From Muribaculaceae bacterium (GTDB taxonomy: Bacteria > Bacteroidota > Bacteroidia > Bacteroidales > Muribaculaceae): 39,614 nucleotides of DNA. The stretch lies in contig JAFQZK010000031.1 of assembly GCA_017405965.1 (NCBI GenBank), positions 1 through 39,614 of the forward strand. Reading direction: 5' to 3'. Shown here one piece after another: positions 7,576 to 14,442 of the stretch. The notes below the pieces were generated by a model. The model worked only from the letters and a program-made list of their open reading frames with translations, ran no database searches and had not been told where the DNA came from. A program made the translations under genes and the position numbers. Numbering within the stretch: the first letter of the stretch is position 1; every line of letters begins with the position of its first letter.

Positions 7576-8130
7576 ATGGGAACAAGAAAGAAGAAAACCA
7601 TTATTACCGGCGTGACCCGTGAGGACGCTGATGTAGCGTTTGCAACCTACGCCAAAGCTGACGCGCAGATCCAGAAGATCAACGCAGACATTGAACTGCA
7701 GTGTGCCAAGATCCGCGAGAAGTATGCCGACCGTTTGACCGTTCTGAATGCGGAGCGTGATGGCGCTTTCGACACCCTGCAGAGTTTTGCCACCGAGAAC
7801 CAGGCGGAGTTGTTCACCAAGAAGAAGAGCCTCGAGATGGCTCACGGCACCATCGGATTCCGCACCGGTACTCCAAAGCTGAAGACCCTGAAGGGCTTCA
7901 CGTGGGAAGCTGCCAAGACACTGGTGAAGAAATTGCTTCCAGACTACATCCGCACCACGGAAGAGATCGCGAAAGACAAGATGCTCGCTGACCGCGATAG
8001 TCAGCTGATGCGTGAAGGCGATCCTCTTGGCCCTGGCAAACCGATGTCCGAAGCCATGGCAGAATGTGGTATCCAGGTTGTCCAGGATGAGACCTTCTAT
8101 GTCGAACCTAAAAAGGAGGACGTGTCATGA
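7576..8130 (+). CDS. gam: Gam-like DNA-end protecting protein
   Basis: This 184-residue protein matches the Mu Gam pattern: an N-terminal coiled-coil (about 20-80, AQIQKINADIELQCAKIREK), then a beta-rich core (MAHGTIGFRTGTPKLKTLKG, about 90-110), and a C-terminal helix. Gam dimers bind DNA ends and block host exonucleases. The family relates to Ku. It lies in the early operon, as in Mu. The last 4 bases overlap the next start. Confidence 0.88.
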   Translation: MGTRKKKTIITGVTREDADVAFATYAKADAQIQKINADIELQCAKIREKYADRLTVLNAERDGAFDTLQSFATENQAELFTKKKSLEMAHGTIGFRTGTPKLKTLKGFTWEAAKTLVKKLLPDYIRTTEEIAKDKMLADRDSQLMREGDPLGPGKPMSEAMAECGIQVVQDETFYVEPKKEDVS

Positions 8131-8318
8131 TACGCCAGATTGAGAAACCGCCTCGTGTCGCCATTTGCCGGACATGTAAAGGAACTGGTTGTGTGGAGAA
8201 CTGGTCATCAGGTGGTGAGCTGGAGACATGCCCTTCATGTGAGGGCAGTGGCCGATTGGTGGTGTCGTGCAAAATGATGGTTGACACGCGCCCCTATCGA
8301 GAGGGTGAAAGAGTGTGA
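8127..8318 (+). CDS. small zinc-finger protein (DnaJ-type CxxCxGxG)
   Basis: The 63-residue protein carries two motifs, CRTCKGTG and CPSCEGSG, about 20 residues apart. They form one zinc site of the type seen in DnaJ central domains. It overlaps gam by an ATGA and is the last gene before the early terminator. It probably binds nucleic acid or protein, but no role can be assigned. Confidence 0.75.
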   Translation: MIRQIEKPPRVAICRTCKGTGCVENWSSGGELETCPSCEGSGRLVVSCKMMVDTRPYREGERV

Positions 8319-8320
8319 CA

Positions 8321-8333
8321 TTTACACTGTAAA
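8321..8333. promoter_or_regulatory. second operator-like palindrome TTTAC-ACT-GTAAA
   Basis: The 13-bp site has the same arms and spacing as the core of the main operator (TTTAC-N3-GTAAA at 1576-1588). It sits directly after the last early gene and before the next promoter, so the repressor may also control the middle transcript. Confidence 0.5.
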
Positions 8334-8336
8334 CTG

Positions 8337-8371
8337 AAAATGCGCTGGACAGACTGTTTGGCGCATTTTTT
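8337..8371 (+). terminator. early-operon terminator
   Basis: AAAATGCGC (8337-8345) pairs with GCGCATTTT (8361-8369), and the stem runs into a T-tract of six. The stem-loop and T-tract follow the early genes and lie just before the promoter at 8386. Confidence 0.7.
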
Positions 8372-8385
8372 CGCGTTAAAACCAT

Positions 8386-8393
8386 TATCTTTG
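8386..8393 (+). promoter_or_regulatory. middle promoter -7 box
   Basis: TATCTTTG followed by CAG matches the Bacteroidetes -7 element. No TTG stands 19 bases upstream (the nearest, 8358-8360, is 25 away), so an activator or a weak promoter is likely. It would drive the HTH gene at 8414 and the two virion genes after it. Confidence 0.55.
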
Positions 8394-8413
8394 CAGAGAG
8401 AAGTAGCAGGGTT

Positions 8414-8644
8414 ATGCAAAGACGTCGAGGAGTGAGTTATCAGAAGCGAGTGGCAGACGTGAACAGAATCTATGACACGCATGTCAAGGAAGGTCTATCT
8501 AACAGGGAGATCTGGCGGCGTTATGTGTACCCGATATGGGGCATCAGCGAGCGCACCTTCTATAACCTGCTAAAGGCGGTGAGCGATCCTAAGAACGAAC
8601 TGCCGGAGCCTGTCCAATTACAGATTCAATGGGAATGGCCATGA
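8414..8644 (+). CDS. small HTH protein, candidate middle/late regulator
   Basis: This 76-residue basic protein ends in a helix-turn-helix-like segment (LSNREIWRRYVYPIWGISER then TFYNLL). It resembles the protein at 12564 in layout: a Tyr-Arg helix, then a block containing SER-x-x-Y-x-L. Both may be paralogous regulators. In Mu, Mor and C switch on middle and late genes from about this position, but no sequence relation to them is claimed. The stop overlaps the next ATG. Confidence 0.7.
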   Translation: MQRRRGVSYQKRVADVNRIYDTHVKEGLSNREIWRRYVYPIWGISERTFYNLLKAVSDPKNELPEPVQLQIQWEWP

Positions 8645-9201
8645 GCAATCCGGATGTAAATATCGTCATCAAACGTATCCTGCGGGACATCGCCGTAGAG
8701 CTGAGCGACGAGTTTGACAAGAACTTCGAGCGCCAGGCATTCTTTTCCGAGGCATGGCAACGTCGCCGCACTCCGACGCGCCCGGGCGGTCATATCCTGG
8801 TTGACAGCGGAGCGTTGCGTCGCAGCATCCAGAGCCGCACGACTGACACCAGCATCAGCTTCTTCACGACGCTGCCATACGGCGCCATCCACAACGAGGG
8901 AGGCGAGCTCAAGGTGACAAACCGCATGAAGGCCTTCTTCTGGCACAAATACTACGAGGCTACCGGCTCCTTCGGTCGCAAAAAGAACGGCGAGCGCCGG
9001 AATGACAAGCGCACCGTACAACTGAGCACCGAGGCCGAGTTCTGGAAGTGGATGGCGTTGAAGAAAGAGGGAAGTACCATCAAGATTCCGAGGCGTCAGT
9101 TCCTTGGTGCCAGTCCAGAGGTAGAAAAGGCCGTGCGCGAGATCATCGAGGAGAACCTGGCCGAATACTTTGAACATGACTTAAAGTTTGAGATGAAATG
9201 A
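8641..9201 (+). CDS. Mu gpG-like virion morphogenesis protein
   Basis: The 186-residue protein shows the pattern of phage morphogenesis proteins such as Mu gpG: VDSGALRRSIQSR around 60-72, LPYGAIHNEGGE around 80-91, and IPRRQFLGASPE near 153-164. Such proteins act in tail or head completion. I use the ATG at 8641, which overlaps the previous stop; ATGs at 8629 and 8635 are also in frame. In Mu this gene lies with the head genes; here it is far from them and on the other strand. Confidence 0.8.
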   Translation: MSNPDVNIVIKRILRDIAVELSDEFDKNFERQAFFSEAWQRRRTPTRPGGHILVDSGALRRSIQSRTTDTSISFFTTLPYGAIHNEGGELKVTNRMKAFFWHKYYEATGSFGRKKNGERRNDKRTVQLSTEAEFWKWMALKKEGSTIKIPRRQFLGASPEVEKAVREIIEENLAEYFEHDLKFEMK

Positions 9202-9608
9202 GAAGAGAGATTTACACCAAAGTGAAAGCCGCGCTGCTGGAGATGCCAGGATCACCAGTGAAGCATGTTGACCTGTGGAACCAGAATGTGGCTTTTATTG
9301 AGCAGGAGGAGGCCTGGCCACGTCCTGCCGTATTCATTGAGTTCGAGCCTATAGAATGGCGCGGTCAGAAGTCAGACGGTTACCGCACGAACGGGTTGCT
9401 GCGTCTGCACATCGTCACCGACTGGGATGGCCAGGAGTCATCGCTGGCGGTGTTTGACCTGTGTGAGGATGTTCGGAATGCACTGATTGATTTGAGCGGT
9501 GACAGCTTCATCGGTTTGAAACTGGCGCGAAGCTACACCAACCACAATCACGAGGATCTTGTGGAGAGCATCGAGGTGTTCGAGTATGGAGGCGAATGGG
9601 TGCCATAG
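9198..9608 (+). CDS. probable tail-completion (gp37-like) protein
   Basis: This 136-residue protein overlaps gpG by an ATGA. It has an alpha/beta pattern with WPRPAVFIEFEPIEW around residues 40-54 and LRLHIVTDW around 70-78, as in tail terminator or connector proteins of long-tailed phages. Its place after a gpG-like gene supports this. The family assignment is by layout rather than by a diagnostic motif. Confidence 0.6.
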   Translation: MRREIYTKVKAALLEMPGSPVKHVDLWNQNVAFIEQEEAWPRPAVFIEFEPIEWRGQKSDGYRTNGLLRLHIVTDWDGQESSLAVFDLCEDVRNALIDLSGDSFIGLKLARSYTNHNHEDLVESIEVFEYGGEWVP

Positions 9609-9620
9609 AGGTGTAGAATA

Positions 9621-9650
9621 TTGCCTATTGGTGAATTTGTTGTATATTTG
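9621..9650 (+). promoter_or_regulatory. promoter of the DGR cassette
   Basis: TTG at 9621-9623, exactly 19 bases, then TATATTTG at 9643-9650 matches the Bacteroidetes vegetative promoter. It lies between the tail-completion gene and avd, giving the DGR its own transcript that begins near 9657 and covers avd, the TR and the RT. Confidence 0.78.
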
Positions 9651-9672
9651 TGCCCTTCAAGGGACAAAAACG

Positions 9673-10131
9673 ATGAAACCAAATCAGGCATCAATCTACC
9701 GGGACATCGAGCGGCTGCTGGAGTGGTCTATTCCTGTGGTCGAGCGATTACCTCGTTCCCTGCCTTATAAAGAGCTCGGCGGCAAACTCGTCCTTGACCT
9801 CGCGGAGGCGTTGGACTTTGTAGTGCTCGCCTTCCAGGCTAATGGCACTCTGGAGCGTGTGGAGTGTATAAATGGCGTGATCATGCGCATGACATCGGTC
9901 AAGACAACCTACCGGCTGTTGAACCGTGTCCGTACTGATGCCATATCACACGGTCAGTATGCCCAAGCGCTTGACATGTTGAACGTCATCGCTGATCAGG
10001 CTGGAAAGTGGCTCAAAAAGAACAGGGCTTTGCTTGCTGAACAGCAGAAACAGGAGAAACCCACTGTGTCAACACACAACGTCAATCCTGTTCAGCCGAA
10101 GCTGTTCTCAGACGAAGAACTGGGGCGGTAA
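9673..10131 (+). CDS. avd: Avd, DGR accessory variability determinant
   Basis: This 152-residue, largely helical protein has a basic middle segment and stands directly upstream of a template repeat and DGR reverse transcriptase, the usual place for avd. The helices (YRDIERLLEWSIPVVERLPR; KLVLDLAEALDFVVLAFQ; YRLLNRVRTDAISHGQYAQA; LNVIADQAGKWLKKNRALLA) fit the four-helix bundle of the Avd/S23 family. Avd binds the RT and the TR RNA and is needed for mutagenic copying in the Bordetella phage system. The ATG at 9673 is preferred over an upstream GTG in the same frame. The tail after residue 125 is polar. The next gene starts 7 bases later. Confidence 0.85.
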   Translation: MKPNQASIYRDIERLLEWSIPVVERLPRSLPYKELGGKLVLDLAEALDFVVLAFQANGTLERVECINGVIMRMTSVKTTYRLLNRVRTDAISHGQYAQALDMLNVIADQAGKWLKKNRALLAEQQKQEKPTVSTHNVNPVQPKLFSDEELGR

Positions 10132-10138
10132 GACATTC

Positions 10139-11644
10139 ATGGCGATTACGGTTACTATGGATCATCCCCTATCATTAAACGGGCGTGGCACTGCGCAAGA
10201 CGTAGTTAGGAAACGGGCAGCCCACGCATCATCGCTTGACGCTTCTAACGCGTGGAATCTCCATGGCGGGAATGGCCAGGTCAACAACAACAATAAGAAC
10301 AATTCCAGGGCCGTGAGGGCGGTGGTCGCGCTTGGTGATGAGGAGAAAGAAGGGTGGGTTGATGCCTATTTTGATTGCCTGAGGAACAAGCTCAGGGCTA
10401 AACAGTGTGGGGAATACAGGACTGACTTCGAGGCTGACCTGTGGCGGCTTGTAGGTGAAGTCCATGACCGCACCTATCAACCCAGTGAAGCATTTTGCTT
10501 CATCGTCACCAGACCCAGAACCCGTGAAATCTTCGCCGCTGCCTTCCGTGACCGTATCGCCCAGCATTGGATAACCATCAGACTGGAACCGCTACTTGAG
10601 CGCCGCTTCCGCTCTCAGGGTGATATCTCGTTTAACTGCCGCAAAGGCTATGGCTCCATGAGAGCTGTGCAGACTGCTAAAGGCCACATTGAGCGTGTCA
10701 GTGAACGCTACACCCGTGAAGCATGGATTGGCAAGATAGATATCTCCGGCTTCTTTATGAGCATTGACAAGGGCATCCTGCTTGATAAGCTGCTGCCGTT
10801 CATCCGTGAGAACTATCAGGGCAATGATCTTGATACGTTGTTATGGCTGACTGAAATCACGGTAAGACACGAACCCCAACTATACTGTGAACGTCGTTCG
10901 CCTGAATGGATGTGGAACGATCTCCCGGATAACAAGTCGCTATTCACGATGCCAAGTGGCAAAGGCATGGCCATCGGCAATATCACCTCCCAGCTGCTGG
11001 CCAACTTCTACCTGTCATACTTTGATGAGTTCATGATCGAGGAGTGTTCCTATACTGGCGCAGGTTATGTCCGTTTCGTCGATGACGCGCTGATCATCGC
11101 CAACGACAAACGCTTCATCATCAACCTGCGCAAGAGGGCGACGCAGTGGCTGAAGAAGAATCTCAAACTGCAATTGCACAAGGACAAGTTCTACCTGCAG
11201 CCCGCCACTCACGGCGTGAAATTCGTCGGCTGTGTCATCAAGCCAGGCAGAACGTACACGGCGAACCGAACCCTGGGCAACATGACCAGGCGTGTCATGC
11301 AGACCAACGGCCTGTGCCGGGACATCATCGAGAACGGCCCGACACTTGAGAACCTGAAACTGCTGAAACGCCACGTCTGCAGCCTCAATTCCTACATGGG
11401 CTTTTGTGTCCATAACTACACCTTCAACCAGCGAAGGAAGATGTTCAGCAACGTCCCCTATTTCTGGAAGTGTTGCAACATACAGCATCGGTTCTCGGTG
11501 GTGAAGGTCAAGAAGAAGTACAATTATTTTTTGTTCCTTGTTAAAACAGACCAATTACAACATGAGACAGCAATCAGAAACCTTGCCCCCCTTGGTAAGC
11601 GTAAGAAGGGATCTCGGGCAAAACATCTTCACCGTGGCGTTTGA
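10139..11644 (+). CDS. DGR reverse transcriptase with the TR inside its reading frame
   Basis: The 501-residue protein makes mutagenised cDNA from the TR RNA. RT motifs appear in order: KIDISGFFMSID with Asp201, GMAIGNITSQLLANFYL (279-285 is the DGR-type IGNITSQ), RFVDDALII with the catalytic Asp pair at 315-316, and LKLQLHKDKFYLQP with FVGCVI after it. Thumb and a basic C-terminus follow. Residues 35-64 are encoded by the TR itself. No ATG occurs between the TR and residue about 170, so the start must be 10139, 10157 or a non-ATG codon. The last 83 bases overlap the next gene. Confidence is high for RT identity, lower for the exact start. Confidence 0.92.
   Translation: MAITVTMDHPLSLNGRGTAQDVVRKRAAHASSLDASNAWNLHGGNGQVNNNNKNNSRAVRAVVALGDEEKEGWVDAYFDCLRNKLRAKQCGEYRTDFEADLWRLVGEVHDRTYQPSEAFCFIVTRPRTREIFAAAFRDRIAQHWITIRLEPLLERRFRSQGDISFNCRKGYGSMRAVQTAKGHIERVSERYTREAWIGKIDISGFFMSIDKGILLDKLLPFIRENYQGNDLDTLLWLTEITVRHEPQLYCERRSPEWMWNDLPDNKSLFTMPSGKGMAIGNITSQLLANFYLSYFDEFMIEECSYTGAGYVRFVDDALIIANDKRFIINLRKRATQWLKKNLKLQLHKDKFYLQPATHGVKFVGCVIKPGRTYTANRTLGNMTRRVMQTNGLCRDIIENGPTLENLKLLKRHVCSLNSYMGFCVHNYTFNQRRKMFSNVPYFWKCCNIQHRFSVVKVKKKYNYFLFLVKTDQLQHETAIRNLAPLGKRKKGSRAKHLHRGV
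10241..10330 (+). repeat. DGR template repeat (TR)
   Basis: These 90 bases align without gaps to 39016-39105. They differ at only seven places, all adenines in this copy: 10248, 10256, 10283, 10284, 10292, 10298 and 10299. Of the 90 bases, 24 are adenines, clustered in AAC/AAT codons (an Asn-rich stretch). This is the sign of a template repeat used for adenine-directed mutagenesis. It lies inside the RT reading frame, and the frame is the same as that of the variable repeat. Confidence 0.96.
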
Positions 11645-12386
11645 CGTCACTGAGGTTGAGAACGGTTATGAATTTGAGACGGCGGAGCTGCCGCCTGGTG
11701 TGTGGCGTCGTGACTTGATCATCTCGGCGATTATCCGCTCACGTTATAACACCGATGACATGGAGGCCATCCACAACAATGTGCTGGCCGACTTGACGGA
11801 TAAGGAGGCCAAGGCCGCGCATACAGCTATGCAGCAGTGGCGCACTAAAGCCAAGCAGTGGTCACGTGAGCTGATGGCATGGGCAGAGGAGAATGGCCTG
11901 GCCCAGGCTGAGCTGATGCCCGACCCAGAACCTCACGATCCGGATGACACTGTTGAGGGTTATGACGGGGTGGCCACCCTTTCGGCCGCTGTGGAACTGG
12001 CCAAGGACCAGGCAACAGATCTGGAGGACGAGACGGCCGCCAAGTTACCCGAATTGTTCCCGCTATGGATTAACCAGCTCGGGAAGCAGCTCCATGCCGG
12101 GGAGCGCTATAGCTTCGTTGGCCGATTGTGGAAAGTGCTCCAGGATCACACGGCGCAGGCCGACTGGATGCCGGACACGACGCCCTCATTGTTTGCTGAG
12201 GTGGCCGCTGATCAGGAGCAGGGCACCATCGACAACCCGATTCCCTACAACGGTAATATGGCTCTTGAAGAGGGCAAGTATTACACCCAGGGAGGTGTCG
12301 TTTACCTGTGCATCCGTGACACCATCAATCCGGTGTATAACGATCTGAGCGCCCTTGTGGGCTTGTATGTCCAGATCGTTGAGTAG
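11562..12386 (+). CDS. possible structural protein with C-terminal carbohydrate-binding-like domain
   Basis: This 274-residue protein starts inside the RT gene's end (ATG at 11562; a TTG at 11538 is also possible). Residues 1-60 read like a small beta domain. The middle (80-170) is helical and acidic. The end (about 230-274, ALEEGKYYTQGGVVYLCIRD) resembles small carbohydrate-binding modules that carry a YxxGxxVxYxC pattern. It could be a fibre-associated or cell-surface-binding protein transcribed with the DGR. It has no copy of the repeat, so it is not itself a DGR target in this window. Confidence 0.6.
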   Translation: MRQQSETLPPLVSVRRDLGQNIFTVAFDVTEVENGYEFETAELPPGVWRRDLIISAIIRSRYNTDDMEAIHNNVLADLTDKEAKAAHTAMQQWRTKAKQWSRELMAWAEENGLAQAELMPDPEPHDPDDTVEGYDGVATLSAAVELAKDQATDLEDETAAKLPELFPLWINQLGKQLHAGERYSFVGRLWKVLQDHTAQADWMPDTTPSLFAEVAADQEQGTIDNPIPYNGNMALEEGKYYTQGGVVYLCIRDTINPVYNDLSALVGLYVQIVE

Positions 12387-12393
12387 TTGGTTG

Positions 12394-12415
12394 TGGGGCA
12401 AATGAAAAGCCCCCA
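12394..12415. other. stem-loop after the DGR cassette
   Basis: TGGGGC and GCCCCCA enclose a 9-base loop just after the stop at 12386. No T-run follows on the plus strand. The decamer GCCCCCAGCC found here (12409-12418) also occurs in the hairpin after the variable repeat (39133-39142). Confidence 0.4.
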
Positions 12416-12430
12416 GCCCTGTCAAAAGTC

Positions 12431-12535
12431 GTCCTACTTACTTTAAACAACGCGCGCCCAAGCGGTGCGAGGCTGGAGGCCTAATGCCTTCTTCCTTGCC
12501 GCTTGAGCGTTTTTCTTGCATAAAATAAGTAGGAC
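12431..12535 (-). ncRNA. candidate small RNA with pairing ends
   Basis: A 105-base element is bounded by GTCCTACTTA (12431-12440) and its exact complement TAAGTAGGAC (12526-12535), with four further pairs beyond one mismatch. An inner stem CAAGCGG/CCGCTTG joins 12459-12465 to 12499-12505. On the minus strand a -7 box TACCTTTG (12547-12540) ends five bases before the element, so a transcript would start at its very edge. A -33 TTG is missing. It could instead be a small inverted-repeat element. No reading frame is evident. Confidence 0.45.
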
Positions 12536-12563
12536 ACCGCAAAGGTACAATTTTTTTCAGAAA

Positions 12564-12806
12564 ATGACACTATTTGAAGCATTATCGATCAATAAAGAGA
12601 TGATCAATCGTTTGCAGGCTTTTGGTGCAAAAGCTGACGACTGGCGCTATCTTGACCTGTATCGAGATTACCAGCGGATGCACCAGGAGGGGGATAAGGT
12701 GACCTATATCGTCTCTGTCCTGAGTGAGCGTTACCATGTGAGCGAGCGCAAGATCTACAGCCTGGTCAAACGCTTCGGTACCGACTGCACGGTTGATGCA
12801 GTGTGA
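12564..12806 (+). CDS. small HTH protein, candidate late regulator
   Basis: This 80-residue protein has a helix-turn-helix-like end (VTYIVSVLSERYHVSERKIY then SLVKRF). Layout and the SER-x-x-Y-x-L block match the protein at 8414. ATG at 12564 is taken as the start; a TTG at 12516 would run through the sRNA-like element. It precedes the DNA-modification genes and may activate the late operons, for example at the direct repeats at 20427-20458. That link is inference. Confidence 0.65.
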   Translation: MTLFEALSINKEMINRLQAFGAKADDWRYLDLYRDYQRMHQEGDKVTYIVSVLSERYHVSERKIYSLVKRFGTDCTVDAV

Positions 12807-12856
12807 TTGCTCGATCTTGTGCCGCATGGGTTGGTTGGATTGCCGACCTTTGCGGT

Positions 12857-13693
12857 ATGGAAACGAAAAAACTGTACCTGTCGGCGCCGCTTCCTTTCGT
12901 AGGTCAGAAACGGAACTTTGCCAGACCATTCATCAAGGTGCTGGAGCAATATCCTGACGGCACCACCTTTGTTGACCTGTTCGGCGGCAGCGGCTTGCTG
13001 TCGCATATCGCCAAGCACCAGAAACCGCATAGCAAGGTTGTCTATAACGACTATGATAACTACCGCGAGCGCCTGGTGCGCATTCCCGAGACCAATGAGC
13101 TGCTTGCCAAGCTGCGCGAGATCACTGCCGGCATCCCCAGGAAGTCGCCCATCATGGGCGAGGCACGTGAGCGGGTGCTTGCCAACATCGCCGACCATGA
13201 GGCGCGATATGGCTGGGTGGACTATATCACCTTGTCCCCATCGATCCTGTTCTCTATGAAGTACCTGTTGAGCCTTGATGCGATTCGGAAAGAGGGGCTT
13301 TATAACAAGATCCGCACCACTGACTTCGCCCCTGCAGGTGACTACCTTGAAGGCTTGACCGTCACCAGTGCCGATTACCGCGAGGTGTTTGCCCAGTACA
13401 AAGACGAGCCGAATGTGGTGTTCCTGGTTGACCCGCCCTACCTGAGCACTGAGGCGGGAACATACAGGATGTATTGGAAGCTGAGCGACTATCTTGATGT
13501 GTTGAACGTGCTGAGGGACCACCGCTTCATCTACTTCACCAGCAACAAGTCGAGCATCCTGGAACTGTGCCAATGGCTGGGTAAGAACCGAGACCTGGGC
13601 AATCCCTTTGCCGGCTGCCAGATGGTAGAGTTCCATGCCCAGATGAACTACAACGCATCCTATACCGACATGATGATATATAACGCCGCTTAA
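12857..13693 (+). CDS. Dam-like (D12 class) adenine-N6 DNA methyltransferase
   Basis: This 278-residue enzyme has the ordered motifs of the D12 class: PFVGQKRNFARPF at the start (FxGxK, SAM binding), TFVDLFGGSGLLS (motif I, DxFxGxG) and VVFLVDPPYLSTEAG (motif IV, DPPY, catalytic). An alpha-rich target-recognition segment lies between motifs I and IV. It would methylate phage DNA, probably against host restriction. Mu instead uses Mom. A GTG at 12803 is in frame, but the ATG at 12857 gives the expected N-terminus next to FVGQK. Confidence 0.9.
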   Translation: METKKLYLSAPLPFVGQKRNFARPFIKVLEQYPDGTTFVDLFGGSGLLSHIAKHQKPHSKVVYNDYDNYRERLVRIPETNELLAKLREITAGIPRKSPIMGEARERVLANIADHEARYGWVDYITLSPSILFSMKYLLSLDAIRKEGLYNKIRTTDFAPAGDYLEGLTVTSADYREVFAQYKDEPNVVFLVDPPYLSTEAGTYRMYWKLSDYLDVLNVLRDHRFIYFTSNKSSILELCQWLGKNRDLGNPFAGCQMVEFHAQMNYNASYTDMMIYNAA

Positions 13694-13718
13694 ACGGCAT
13701 TAAAACAGCGTTAGAGCC

Positions 13719-14357
13719 ATGAATAAGTATTACCAAATCCTTGACAAGGTTCTGGAGCAGGGAAAGACCCAGACCAACAAGAAAGGCAGCATCCGCTACC
13801 TGTTGAATGAACCGCTGCACCTGACGCCGGCTGACTTACTTGATATATTCGAGAGTCACGGCATCGCCCGCAAGAAGTTGAAGAGTGAGCTGCGCCTGTT
13901 CATGGCTGGAGAGCGCCAGGTGGAGAAATACCGAGACGTGGGTATCAACTGGTGGGATTACTGCGGCTCGATCCTGGTCAACAGTTACCCGACCTATCTG
14001 GAGAAGCTGCCGCCACTCATTGCCAGAATCAATCGCGAGAAGCGCAACAGCAAAAACTATGTCCTGTTCTTGGGCGAGACCAATGCCGAGAGCAACCAGG
14101 CACCATGCTTGAGTCTGGTGCAGTTCCAGATTGATGACGGCGAGCTTGTGCTGAGTGCCTACCAGCGCAGCAGTGATGCCAACCTCGGCTTGCCGGCTGA
14201 CATCTACCACCTGTACCTGATGGCCCGGCAGATTGACCTGCCGTTGAAGTCTATTACCCTGTTCCTGGGCAACGTCCACATCTATGCCAATAACCTGGAC
14301 AAGACGCGTGAGCTGCTTGCCGGCAACGAGGAGGTGAGGTTTGACTTGAACGTGTGA
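13719..14357 (+). CDS. thymidylate-synthase-like enzyme, possibly dCMP-specific
   Basis: The 212-residue protein aligns with thymidylate synthase: NQAPCLSLVQF with the catalytic Cys at 130, AYQRSSDANLGLPADIYHLY with the phosphate-binding Arg at 150, and GNVHIYANNLDK with the His-x-Tyr pair at 187/189. Where E. coli TS has Asn177 (LGLPFNI), this protein has Asp161 (LGLPADI). Asp at this site is found in dCMP hydroxymethylases and switches TS toward dCMP. The usual His after the catalytic Cys is Leu, and about 40 C-terminal residues are missing. It lies 25 bases after the methyltransferase, so a role in modified cytosine is plausible. The substrate is inferred. Confidence 0.78.
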   Translation: MNKYYQILDKVLEQGKTQTNKKGSIRYLLNEPLHLTPADLLDIFESHGIARKKLKSELRLFMAGERQVEKYRDVGINWWDYCGSILVNSYPTYLEKLPPLIARINREKRNSKNYVLFLGETNAESNQAPCLSLVQFQIDDGELVLSAYQRSSDANLGLPADIYHLYLMARQIDLPLKSITLFLGNVHIYANNLDKTRELLAGNEEVRFDLNV

Positions 14358-14386
14358 TTACGAGCTGGAGGCTCGCTATATATGGC

Positions 14387-14425
14387 AAAGAATCGACACA
14401 GTGTGAGGACTGTGCCGATTCTTTT
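14387..14425. terminator. bidirectional terminator between convergent genes
   Basis: AAAGAATCG (14387-14395) pairs with CGATTCTTT (14416-14424), and after a single mismatch CACAGT pairs with ACTGTG around a GTGAGG loop. A/T runs stand on both sides, so it can stop the plus-strand modification genes and the minus-strand operon. Confidence 0.75.
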
Positions 14426-14442
14426 GCTGAAGGGATGTGCTG

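Noticed and set aside
9673-11644. Retron or group II intron RT instead of a DGR
   Set aside because: The RT has the DGR-type IGNITSQ motif and no maturase domain, and the TR/VR pair with adenine-only differences settles the type.
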